Shown here: piece by piece, positions 17,486 to 27,742 of the stretch
Layout of the letters: each line of letters opens with the position of its first letter
Numbering within the stretch: position 1 is the first letter of the stretch
Origin: Cyclostephanos tholiformis
Lineage: Eukaryota > Bacillariophyta > Thalassiosirophyceae > Thalassiosirales > Thalassiosiraceae
Direction: 5' to 3'
Assembly (NCBI GenBank): GCA_036939975.1
Contig: JALLPB010000070.1
Span: 1 to 27,742 of the forward strand
DNA: 27,742 bases
Position numbers and translations under genes: made by a program
Notes under the pieces: model-generated
The model's input: only the letters and a program-made list of their open reading frames with translations
What the model was told of the DNA's origin: nothing
Databases searched by the model: none

Positions 17486-20400
17486 TCAGAATCCAAAGTC
17501 AGATCCTGGACTTGCACCAGCACTATAATTATCGTTGTTGAATTCCCGGTCATACTTTTCCATTAAAACTCGGGTCGCGTCTAAGTCAACAGTTTGCTCC
17601 ATACCTTCAACACTTTTGATGGCCTGTTCACGTGCTGCCTTACTCGCCTCTTTAGCCTCATGTTCCTGCTCGTCTTTTAGACGGGCTTCGGCGGCTTCTT
17701 CTTCCAGGCGTTTTGCACGTGCTTGCTCTCCAAGTTCCTGAGCTTCTGCCATGCGCTTTTTAGCTGCCAATTCAGCTTCGGCGCGCATTTTCTCCTCGCG
17801 CTTAGCGCGGTCAGCTTCTCGTGCCTTGGATGCCTCCGTTTCCTTCCTTGCTGCTCCCCAAAGATCATCCTCGTCATCATCTCCGTCGGAGTCATCATCG
17901 CTGGTTGCCTTCTTCTCGGCAGCAGAATCTTTGGTAGGATTTGCAATCCAATTGGTGGCGAAATCGACCTTGAGGTCGTCTTCCTCCTCTTCGTCCTTGT
18001 CGTCATCGCTATCAATATCATCCCCAAGGGCGAAAAAGGATTTGCCACCTGGAGGACGTGAATTGGTTGATAGCTTGGCAGTCACTTCTGGGATTGGATA
18101 TGGCGAAGGAAGGGCCGCCACTGGAACCGGTGCCTTTTGCTTTTTAGACGGTTTCTTCTTCTTCTTTGTTTTGACGTTCTGCAACATCGACTCAGATTAT
18201 ACATAAGGCCTTATTTGGAAAATCACACAACAACGTTTTCACCAATCTTACCTCCATGACGAAACTTTGCAGCTTCCTTTGCGTCCTGGTGTCAAGTTGG
18301 TCGATGTCAAGGTCGATTTCATCATCATCGTCATTAACAAAGTCAGCCTCGCGAATAATTTGCATTGCACCCGGCAGCAATTTTTCTGGCAAGAGATTGA
18401 TTGCTTCCGAGAGTGCTTCCTGTTCTTCAATTGATAAGGGCATTAAAATTTCCACCCCTGGAGCTTGGGTGGGGAATGTTTTGGGGGATGGTGGTGGTGA
18501 GAAGCTGCTGGGCTCGGCCTCGCTATGGTTCTTTTTCTTCTTCGGCTTGGGGAGTTGAGAGTATGTTTCGCTTGCAGAATAAGATGGTTCATAGGATGAT
18601 TCATATGGTGGTGCAGTGTCCATGTAGTCGACGTCGCTAGAAAGTGTTGTTGACTTTTGTGACTTCCTGACAAGTTTGTGCAGACCAACAATCTGACTTT
18701 GCACGTCTTTGATCGCCTGGACAAGTAAGTTGTACTCAGAGCGAGTTATAACTGCATCAGGATCATCTGGGGCAGCTTGAGCGATAGCAGCCATGGTGGA
18801 CTTGTTTGTCGCTATCACATTTTCGAGTTTCATTCGCTTGGATTCGTTAGAGGCTTCTGCTTCAGCTTTTCGTTTAAGTTCCTTCTCCCTTTTTTCCTTG
18901 CGCTTTGCGTCCTTCATCAATTCTTTCTCCTTCCTGCGCAACTCCAGTCGTTCTGCCTTAGAGAGCGTCTTGTTCTTCCTAGCAGAATCGAATATTTTGT
19001 CAATGGTGCCGAATTTTTTCGTGAAAGTAGCAAGGAGATTGCGCGCAGTTACATGCACGATGTTGTCTGGCAAAGTATTAAATGTAATGGCGTTCTCAAA
19101 TGTTAGACGGACGAGACGAGAAAACTCTGCGGGCGAATCAATCTCGCCGCTGTCCATCATGGTCTTGATTGTACCCAGATCCATAGGTTCTTTGATAACG
19201 TCGAAATAGGTGGGAACACCAAGCGCAATAGGATCCACTGGCGAACCGAATATATTCTGTACATCACCGTCATTCAACTCCTGAAGAATTTTACGACATT
19301 TCTCCATACAGCGATTCATTTGGGCTTGGGGGTCATCTTCCTCGAGCCGAGATGGTGGCTTGAGTGTCCTGGAAGACTCGCGTCTTAGTAAGCCTGACGC
19401 GGATGGAGTGAATCTTTCAGGTGGTTTCATTGCGGGAGCTGGCCCGCTGTTCGCGGGAGTGGCTTTCTCCGTCAATCCTCCACGGAACACCTTTGAACTC
19501 TTCTTGGAGCCTGTTGGCTGTTGCGCGAACGGTACAGGCTCTGCCAGAACTACGGGATAAGTCCTATAAAGCTGCATGAGACCATTGCCGTTGCCCTGCA
19601 GGATGAGCGTACCAGTGAGATCAAACGTCCCCATTTCGTTCACACCCTTCCCATACACATTGTAACTCCCTCCCGAATTCTTCAAATATTTCAGAACAAT
19701 TTGATGATCGATAATTGTTTGGGTCCGTGTGGACCCCTTGCGTAATTTAAAGCTTCCCTTATAGTTCGTTGAGTCAATAGGGAACGTAGAATGAGCAAGT
19801 GTCACAGGAGAAATGCCATTCGCATTGTTCAAATTTTTAATTTGTCTATCATCACCCTTCACCAATCCAAGTTCAAGCATAGCCTTGGCATCATCAACTG
19901 CATTGTGGGCTGCAATGCCAAAATGATACTTGGACGTTACGCCGTTCGAATAATGGTCATTTGACAAGGCCCAAGAACCCGAACAGGTGTGTGTGCCGTC
20001 AGGCTCGATTTTAAGTATTCCGCGAGAGGTGGCAGTATATTGCTCAGGAGCTTCAAGTGGGGGGGGAATTTCGTCACAGTTGGGGAGCTTGACGTCGTTA
20101 AACGTAAGGTGGGTAGACGAGGTTTGTACAACCGACATAGCAGTTTCGACCTCAGAATCAGGAAGGATAGCACTGCCGTTGGATCCTTCCCCAGTATCAG
20201 ATTGCTTGACATTCGCCAACTTTCTGCTAGCCTTAAGCTTTATTGCCTGAAAGTGTCTGCACAGTGTGATCGTGTTATCATTCATCAACAACCCGGTGAT
20301 ACTATACTTTCCATACACGTTGCTTCCCCGTCCCTCGACATTGTAATATCCATCACGGTTCAGTATGAATTTCAGAGTAACATCTCTTTCAGCAACCTTG

Positions 20401-21848
20401 GTCCTTCCTTCTGGTTCATCGCTAACGTAAAAGAATCCAGTGTATCTCCCAGATAGGGGGAAGACAGTGGAATCACCGGAGCACTTGTGTTCAAACTCGA
20501 ATTTTTCGCACTTGTTGGGGTTGTCAAGGATAAAGGATAGTCCCATCATTGACCAAAGGCCCGTAACGCGATGGACCGCGGTGTTGTCAAGACTTAACTC
20601 TTCTGATGTATTGCGAACCAGTTTTCCATGAAGGGTAACTCCCTCAGGGGGCAATACGATTGGTGGTGGCGTTGCCTCATCATCCTCAACGGCATCATGC
20701 TTTCGCTTTTTATCCTTAGACTCAGCATCGTTCACAATCGCAGTACCCGCAGCGGGCAGATCAGGTGTTGGGGCAGGTGTTATGATAACATACCTTTTAT
20801 GAACGGAAATGAAGTACGTTGGATCTTCCTCCACAACTGAAGGATTCCTCTTTGCCGTTCCATAGAGCTCAAACGTTCCAAATTCATTCAACCCGAATCC
20901 ATTGACATCAAAAATTTCTTTGGACTCATCCCTCGGCTTAAATGTCAACTTTACCCCACTCTCAGTCACCGCACGAGTTTTATTCCTAATCTTACCCTTC
21001 TGATTCTTGACAGCAAAAACTACATTAAAGGAGCCGTTGAATTCGCCATCCTTAGGCAGTTCTTTGAGATCTTCCTCGGGGGGGATGTTACGGATCAACT
21101 CAAATCGTTCGGGGGGACCGGCAGCAGGGGTTTCGTACTGCCAACTTCCCCGAATTACATGACGTCGGAGATTATCGCGGTCGGAATAGGCCAGGACACC
21201 TTTCAGAAGGGGATCAGAATTCACCACCGGTGGGGCCGCAGGCTCCCCCTCATTCTCGCCCCCGTTGACTTCCGTCATCAATTTGATTTTTTTGGCCGAC
21301 GCGACATCCTTCCCCCCCGAGGTATCGTCGGCGTCCTTTTCCTCCCCATTGCCATTTTTCTCTCCCCCCCCGCCCGCGATCTCTCCTCCCCCGGACTTCT
21401 CATCCGTCGCTCTCTCTCCCGTCCTCAACTCTACGGCCTCCATGAATAAATCCATGGGATTCGTAGGGGTCGCGGCCGCATCGTCGTCATCCTCCTCCCC
21501 CTCCTCCTCCCCCTTAATCCCACCAGAGCCCCCCTCCCTTCTTCCTCCTTTCTCTTCCTCCGGGCTGTTGGCAGCGGAAGCGCTGCTGCTTACTTCGTCG
21601 TTGTTATCGTCCATGGTCACATCCTTCTCGGGGGTGATGCTCTTCGAATCTCCCGACGTGTCCGACTTCACCTTGAACGATAATTCCGGTACGAAGTTCG
21701 CACCGTGGGAATATTGTTGGGAGAGGGAAGAAGTCGACGCGATGATCGAGGAAGTTAGGGAGGCACCACTGTGTTGGTCGGTTATTATTTTACCGTCGAT
21801 CGGCGTCCATGGGATGTAATTATTTTGGAGGGACGGTTCGAGTCGCAT
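17486..21848 (-). CDS. BET-type bromodomain protein with three N-terminal repeat modules, two exons
   Basis: This is a chromatin reader, presumably binding acetylated histones. Exon 1 is 21848-18252, the intron 18251-18179 (GTAAGA donor, GTTGCAG acceptor, phase 0, 73 nt), and exon 2 18178-17486. This gives 1429 residues. The frame extends to 21935 only via TTG. After an acidic N-terminus come three diverged modules (about 214-351, 403-536, 602-766), each sharing a GSW or GLW start and a V-LKF...YNV-G-G-N--G-F-L-GT end. The single bromodomain (about 843-953) has DPIALGVPTYFDVIKEPMDL and LTFENAITFN, keeping the acetyl-lysine Asn. A Lys/Glu coiled coil follows. The NET domain (about 1135-1205: LSIEEQEALSEAINLLPEKL, EIDLDIDQLD) is completed across the splice by ENVKTKKKKK. 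The rest is acidic, then a long Ala/Glu/Arg helix. Reading the two exons as separate genes would cut the NET domain. Animal BETs usually have two bromodomains; plant ones have one. Confidence 0.88.
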
Positions 21849-22517
21849 GTGATAACGCGATATGAGTGTATAGGGATATGAGGGTAACGGTATGGGTAAG
21901 AAGATGGAACATGGAACGATGGCAACCAATGTCAAAATGGTTTTGAGCCTCGACCAAAATTATTTAGCACGACACTGACACGATCTGAGGGGAAAAATCA
22001 CGAGCGATGGCAAGACCGCCGGGGGAAAAATACCGCAGCACCACCCACACTGCCTACCGAGGAGGAGACGACCATCCACGTCCTCGACGGCGCGATGGCT
22101 CCGCCCCACGACGACTCTTATCGCCCACCTCACTGAGATGCCGTCGACGATCACGGGCGCCATCCTCCCTCATACGACGCCGAAATCCATGGTGAAGGCA
22201 TCACAGTACAGATCCTACGGAGAGGGTGCTACGTACATGCAGAGCATTGGGGGAAAAGTGTCCACTTCTTGGAGTCTCTTTTTTTATGTTTGGGCCTCTT
22301 TTTCGTACGATTGCCCGTTTCTCTCGCTTCCTTCATGCTGAGTCCTCTTTCCACGTGGATTAATGACACATTGGAAATAGTACGAATTTAACATTTTCTA
22401 CGCTATTTATTAGTACACGTCGGTATTCAGTAAAACTTCGAGAAATGTCCGTCTGCAACAAGTAAGTATCCAAACACGGACACAACTGGTGCCTGAAGGC
22501 CCGCCGGCCGGCCGCCT
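21849..22517. promoter_or_regulatory. Spacer between divergent BET and importin-alpha-like genes
   Basis: A 669-bp stretch that must hold the promoters of both neighbours. It has a GC-rich segment (about 22010-22170) flanked by AT-richer DNA. Only short frames occur, and none resembles a protein. No named element was recognised. Confidence 0.4.
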
Positions 22518-25500
22518 ATGGTAACATTCCTCCCAATACCTAATGGAACAGTCACATCTTCGCGCACCACCGGCCTCACACCTTACCTTCCCTCCATGCC
22601 TGCGTTTGGTACTATGAAATCCGGCGGCGACGATGCCCCCAACCGTCGCCGTGCTCGCGTCGCCGACTTCGAGGGGGGGGGGAGATCCTCCTCCCCCCAC
22701 GAGGATGAATTGGTCCAGGAGCTGAACCGCCTGTTGGAGGCGGCACTGCGCATGGGCGGGGACGGGGCGTCCGCGCTCCTCTTCAATGCCTCCGCCGCCG
22801 CAGCCGCCTGCGGCGGCGGCCTCTGCCCCAACTCGGGGGACGATCCAGGCCTGTCCATTCTTAACCTTTCGTCCGCCGATGCCGCCACGTGGCGGTTGGA
22901 CACGTCGAGGCGATTGAGCTCCGTGAGTTAGTTGCGCGAATAATTTCAGGGGGAGACATGATTATTATTTTCGCCTTTTTTTTTGTGCGTCGAACGTATT
23001 TTTCCGATTATGATCGGTTAGGCAATTTGTCGTCGCCGCTGTTGAGTCCTTCGAGAGGGGCGGTTTTTCCAGTTGCAGTTTTTGTATGCGAGAAAAATGC
23101 TCTCAACTCGATCTGATGCATCGACTTTCACATATTACCGCGAAACGTGAAAAAATTGGGCTACCCCGGGACGACGACGTTTTGCGAGGACAGATCCTCT
23201 CTTCCCTATCATCTAATGACACCAATCGCTATGGCGACGTCCTCGTGCCCACGTTGCGACGACAATCGCGCTACTGGATACCGTTGCTCCTCGGCTGGCT
23301 CAGGGGGGGCAACGATTCTGCCTACTACGACAACACACTCGACCTCCCCCTAACATCGAAGCAGCGGCGTCAGCAGCGGCAGAAGGACACGTCATCGTCA
23401 TTGTCCTCGTCGTCGTCGTTCTCCTCCTCCTCCCCGCCCGAGGTTCAGATTGAGGCGCTCCGGGCGCTCGCGGCCCTGACGGATTGGACCTCCCGGGGGG
23501 GTGGTGGTGCGGGGACGATGACGGTCGTCGACGGGAGCGCGGCCCAAGACCTCGCGAGGGGGGGGGGATGCAGTCCCCACGCGCCCCTGTCCGCGTCGTC
23601 ACAGCGCCAGCTCCTACGTCACGCCGACGCTGTGCCAACGATGGTATCGCTGTTGTCGAGTGAGGACTCGGCCGTGCGGGAGCAGGCGATGTGGATGCTC
23701 GGGAGCATAGCGAGCGGCGGCCTCGGGGCGACGTCGTTCCCGTCCGCGGCGTCGTCCGCCTCATCGGCGAGAACGTTGACAACGACGACTACAACAACAA
23801 CGACGATAACGGCGGAGGGCGGCTTCACGTCGACGACGATGACGACAGAGGGATCATCGATGGATGCGACGGCGACGGCCGCGGATGTGGGGGTCATCGA
23901 CACGCACGACGACGTCCCGTCGTCGTCGTCGTCGCGTGTTAGCGGAAAGGACAAGTCGTCCCTATCGGCGCGCGATGTCATCTTCGCGGCAGGAGGCGTG
24001 CCCCCCCTGCTCAGGTGCCTTGCGAACAACCCTGGCGACGTCTCTCTCCACCGCGTCGGGGCGTGGTGCCTCTCCGGCCTCGTCGAGGGACGGTACTCGA
24101 CTTCGACGTCTTCTTCCTCGGGCGACAAGGAATCGTCGTCCGTGACGCGCAGGACACCATCGGCGGCGGAGGAGATCGACGTGACGACGCTCCTCCCCAC
24201 CGTGAGGCGGATGCTGCACATGGACGACGCCGAGGTCCTGACGTTCGCATGCTGGACGCTGAGCCACTTCTGTGACGGGCCGGCGTATCACATCGCCGCT
24301 GTGATATACTCGGAGATGAGCGTCGCGCGACCGGGCTCGAGAATGTCCCCGGAAGACGGTCTCGTGCCGCGCTTGGTCGAGCTGCTCCTGCACCCCTCCC
24401 CCAAGGTGGCTAAGCCGGCACTGCGTACCATCGGCAACATCGTGTGCGCAGACTGCACCGACCAGCAGGATCAGTTCGGGAATACGCTCCCGGCGGTAGA
24501 CTTCACCGAGATCATTCTGGAATGCCGCGCAGTTCCGTGCCTGCGTCGGCTGGTGGAACATCACAATCGCGAGATACAGAAGGAGGCGTGCTGGACTCTT
24601 AGCAATATCGCCGCTGGCACGGCCTCTCAGATACAGGCGGTTATCGACTCCGGTGCCATCCCCCCCCTCGTTGACATCGTAAACAACGAACTCACAGACA
24701 AGGAGGTGCGGAGCGAGGCGTGCTGGGTCGTGCTCAACGCTACCAGCTGCGGTAACGACGAGCAGATCTCGATCCTGATAAAGGAGGGGTGCGTTTCAGT
24801 GCTCGGGGTCCTGTTGACAGAGGCGAACATGGTCATGATGGCACTTGAGGGCATTGAACGGGTATTGCAGACAGAAGAGGCGCAAGATTCCGAGGACCTT
24901 TACCACAAGTCCGAGGAGGAACTGGGGCAGCGTCCCACCATCATCAAATGTGCGGCGCTCATCAAGACTGTGACGGAGAGCCCGCACAACAGCTCGGCGG
25001 TGTCGAAGCGGGCGAAACGGATATGGGACCACCACTTCATCTCGTGCGCCCTGTGCCACAACAACTACTCGCGATGTCGGGTCATGGACTCGCACTTCTG
25101 CAACGAGTGCAAGTGCCACGTGTGCTCGAGGTGTGATTGTCGGGTGTATCACCTCTCGTACCAGGAGGAGCTCTGGGCCGAGGACGAGGAGAAGGCCGCG
25201 GCGAGCAAAAATCAGAAGAAGAGCAAGAAGCAGAAGAAGAAGCAAAAGATGAAGGAGAAGGCCGTTAAGAAGAAGATCGACACTCTGACGGCTGTGCAGC
25301 AACAGCAGCCTAAGGCTTTGGTTTGTGCCCTCGCGCCTAAGGAGGATGGAGCGCCATCGAGTAAAAAGACGGGGCCGACCGAAACAAATAACTCCAAAGA
25401 TGAACCGGATAAGGACAAATCTTCTTTGGACAAATCCTCTCCAAGCAGGGGCACCATCGAAAGCGATACCGTCAGCCTTGGCGCCGCAGACAGCGGTGGT

Positions 25501-25722
25501 GACTGTCCTGGCCCTGTCCAAGAAAGCAGCGACGCCAATAATGGACAGCCCCCGATCGATCTTGTGCTTTACCTTCAGCAGACTGGGAGCATCATTGCCC
25601 TTGCCAAGCTCATGGACTCGTTGTATGACAATGAATTTGAAGACGAAGACGATGTGGATGGCGGAAAGGAGCGGCAACAGAAATCTATCGACCTGAATAT
25701 TCGTGCCCAGAGTACTCAGTGA
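22518..25722 (+). CDS. Importin-alpha-like ARM-repeat protein with C-terminal Cys-rich module, two exons
   Basis: This is a probable nuclear-import adaptor. Exon 1 is 22518-22922 (ATGs also at 22596 and 22614), with a GTGAGT donor at 22923 in phase 0. Exon 2 runs to 25722. Its acceptor is unsettled: 23046, 23055 or 23193 keep the frame, while the strong TTGCAG ending at 23078 does not. ARM-repeat signatures include REQAMWMLGSIASGG, PALRTIGNIVCADC followed by QQDQFGN, EACWTLSNIAAG (about 24583) and SEACWVVLNATSCGNDEQI (about 24713). The first repeats are split by long Ser/Thr tracts (23720-23960, 24090-24170). After the repeats comes a Cys cluster (25045-25155; CALC, then FCNECKCHVCSRCDC), followed by a Lys-rich tract (25206-25280) and an acidic tail (NEFEDEDD). 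Typical importin alpha lacks the Cys cluster. Only weak basic clusters (NRRRAR) could stand for the N-terminal importin-beta-binding domain. Confidence 0.82.
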
Positions 25723-26169
25723 TTGCTTTATCCTGCTCAATTGAAGAACAGCTTTTGTTATATTTTGGGTGTGTGTGTGTACAATTAAATTTATTCAATA
25801 CTGCTACAAAATCATACCTCTTTAACCACAGCCATTGTCTTGAGTAGGCGGAAGATACCTTATGCGGTGTAGACAATCTAAAACACCGCAGAGAGGAAGT
25901 GGCACATCCAAAGTTCACTCTTGAACTGCGGGATTGAAACAAAAAGATTTGTCATCACTCTTGTAGAATTCGGGTTCTGTTTTTTGAACTGTATCAAAAA
26001 TGAAAATAATATGGAACTGTGATATGGTATTACCTATGTCAGAAAATCAGACTTTTGCAAGGTAATTATGATACTATTCCTACACGAAGTCCCCGCGGAG
26101 CCTACGGTGAAGGGCAGGATAGGCAAACCACCCGCAAGCCCCATGCCGCCGCCTCCCCCGTTTTACAAT
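25723..26169. other. Intergenic region, no gene seen
   Basis: AT-rich spacer with a short GT repeat near 25770. In-frame ATGs of the next gene at 26068 and 26143 fall within it and could be used if that gene has a longer N-terminus. Confidence 0.5.
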
Positions 26170-27331
26170 ATGAGAACAAAAGGGACAAGACATCATCTGT
26201 CCCACTGCTGGCGCTCGTGCGTCATCGTCGCCGCCGTTATTATTGTTTTTATCTCACGTCCGATCGTATCGGCATGGACACATCGGAGCAACGGCAACGA
26301 CGTATGCGCGCATCGTTTGCGATCATCGCGAGACGGCGTCGGCAAGGCACCATTATCCTCGACGGCGATGTGGTATCATCAATGTTCATCCCCCCGACCA
26401 CAGGACGGCGATATCAAAATGTTGGCACCGTCATTGCCATCATCGGCGGTGGCGGCGGTGGCGAGGAATCGACAATCCACGAACGCGATCGATCGACGAC
26501 GTGTCATCCTGTCGCGGATCGTCCCGATCGCCGCCGCCGCAGCCATCTCTTCGATGCCATTCCACTTGATAATTCCTCCACAATCCATCCTCCTCCCCGC
26601 ATCAGCATACACCCCCGACAACGACCCGTTGCGGGAATCGCTGTATCTCTTGAGCCGCGTGCAGGAGGCGACGGTACAGCAGGAGCGATTCGTGGACCGC
26701 GCGATTAGGCAGGAAACTCTCAAGTCCAAGATGAAATTAACATTGAAACTCGTCGAAAAAAATTATCGCATATTGGACCAGGTCAGTTACGCCTCTGGAT
26801 ACGTCATCCCATACACGAACGTCGTCGAGGCGTCGTCGGCAGGATACGAGGCAGCGGAGGCATTGCAGAATGCGATCGATTACGTCAATTCCGAGAATGG
26901 AGGGTTGGGATATGGACCGTTCGTGGATGGGCAGAAAGAGTATCTAAAAAGCAATTTGCGCATGTGCCGCGAAAGGCTGTTCGACTTTTTGAGTTACATG
27001 CCATCGGATAAATTGGAGGATGCGAGGAAGAGGGTGGAGGAAGGTGCGTAGTTCACATTACTATTTGATTAAGGACACGCTCTAGGATAAGGCATTCGTC
27101 TGATTCATATATCTCACCATTCGGGATGCATGCCTGCTCCTGCGCTCTTTTGCCATGTTGCTTCCGTATGGTGTTTGGGATTGTTGGAGCACTGTCCCTT
27201 TTGCTTAAATCTGTTTGCCTAATCATTTTACACTTTGTTTAGAAAATGTTGCGAATCGAGATGAATTCGATGGAGATTCCAACGCTGGCGTGTACAACCC
27301 GGTAGTATTGCCTTGGAAGAATCGGATTTGA
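26170..27331 (+). CDS. Thylakoid-lumen protein of unknown function, two exons
   Basis: Exon 1 is 26170-27043, the intron 27044-27242 (GTGCGT donor, TTGTTTAG acceptor, phase 1, 199 nt), and exon 2 27243-27331. This gives 320 residues from 26170. Starting at 26068 would add 34 residues and bury the signal peptide, so 26170 is preferred. The signal peptide (VIVAAVIIVFI) ends in VSAW, compatible with the aromatic plastid-import motif. A second signal has DRRRVILSRIVPIAAAAAI and ends in LLPASAYT, a twin-arginine lumen signal with an A-S-A cleavage site. The mature part is helical: PLRESLYLLSRVQEATVQQE, LKLVEKNYRILDQVSYAS and AAEALQNAIDYV. Splicing adds ENVANRDEFDGDSNAGVY and a PWKNRI ending, replacing a GA stop in exon 1. 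No named family is recognised. Confidence 0.72.
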
Positions 27332-27742
27332 TTTTTGCTGATTACTTTGATAGGGACGGACATTGTAGAGCAATAACAACTCTAGTTATTTGCTCAGGGA
27401 GGATTTTCAGCCTTCCGAATCTAGCACAATGCCACTCAAATCTATTCCTCATGTTTGTGGACATTCCACTGACAACCATACTTGCTGAAAATTATTATCC
27501 CCGGAAACAATTTTTCCATGTGACAGCAAATACACACAATCCTGATAGTACATTCAGCATGAAACTGCCGCAGGCCCTTTCCCCAAACTAGAGATGCAGC
27601 ACGATGTGTAGGGAGTGCTGATTCTAAATCTGAAAAAGAGTCTTACAATGGGTGCCTGCCGTAATTCTTTTTTGGTTTTTGTGAGCGATAGTTCCAGATC
27701 TGGACTCGCTGAAAATCTGTTCTAGATTCTCTCTTCTCAAAA
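27332..27742. other. 3' flank, no gene seen
   Basis: AT-rich DNA to the window edge. The one open frame (92 codons, 27313-27591) overlaps the end of the lumen-protein gene in another frame and looks like chance. No repeat or RNA gene was recognised. Confidence 0.55.

Noticed and set aside
17486..18187. Reading 18187-17486 (minus) as a separate 233-residue gene
   Set aside because: A phase-0 GT-AG intron (18251-18179) joins it smoothly to the upstream frame and completes the NET domain of the bromodomain protein.
24796..25740. 314-residue open frame on the minus strand
   Set aside because: It lies opposite the ARM-repeat and Cys-rich coding region, whose protein is clearly recognisable. The minus frame is an antisense shadow rich in Leu and Arg.
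27313..27591. 92-residue plus-strand frame near the right edge
   Set aside because: It overlaps the end of the lumen-protein gene in another frame, and no protein family is recognisable.

Overview
The window looks like nuclear DNA of a stramenopile alga, most likely a diatom. Three things point there. Genes are short and interrupted by compact GT-AG introns, mostly with GTGAGT-type donors. Several predicted proteins begin with a signal peptide that ends in a plastid-import motif resembling ASAFAP (SCAFL, TAFAP, SAW). Two of these proteins then carry a second, twin-arginine thylakoid-lumen signal. Trinucleotide repeats and long G/C homopolymers are frequent. I see no prokaryotic operons, CRISPR array, rRNA or complete tRNA. 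The species is not determined.

Layout, left to right. At 2-2416 is a 5'-truncated sorting nexin (PX + BAR) with very long Ser, Gly, His and Gln tracts. At 3008-3742 (+) is a conserved-looking two-membrane-segment protein, converging on an FkbM-type methyltransferase at 3832-4743 (-). Divergent from that is a two-exon small plastid tail-anchored protein (4972-5543). Next come a poly-G run, a degenerate inverted copy of a cyclophilin-gene 3' end (about 5655-6145, -), and a short GC-rich island. A two-exon membrane-anchored CS-domain protein (8387 to 6599, -) and a two-exon lumenal cyclophilin-like protein (8567-9999, +) are divergent and share a 179-bp spacer. A membrane fatty-acid desaturase (12053 to 10884, -) follows.

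The second half holds a possible small minus-strand gene (12473-12703), a three-exon probable mitochondrial membrane protein (12765-13669, +), an 86-residue probable mitochondrial protein (13935-14195, -), and a NOA1/YqeH-type circularly permuted GTPase with a SAP domain (14525-16954, +). It continues with a large BET-type bromodomain protein in two exons (21848 to 17486, -), an importin-alpha-like ARM protein with a cysteine-rich C-terminal module (22518-25722, +), and a two-exon thylakoid-lumen protein (26170-27331, +).

The genes do not form one pathway. Four or five are plastid or lumen housekeeping proteins and two look mitochondrial. The rest serve membrane traffic, lipid desaturation, nuclear import and chromatin reading. 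The points most worth a second look are: the BET protein, whose N-terminal half holds three diverged copies of an unrecognised, probably beta-rich module; the inverted, intron-retaining duplication of the cyclophilin gene end; and the zinc-finger-like module fused to the importin-alpha repeats. Splice sites were assigned by hand from reading frame and consensus. Several starts differ from the longest open frame, because those frames begin with TTG or GTG.
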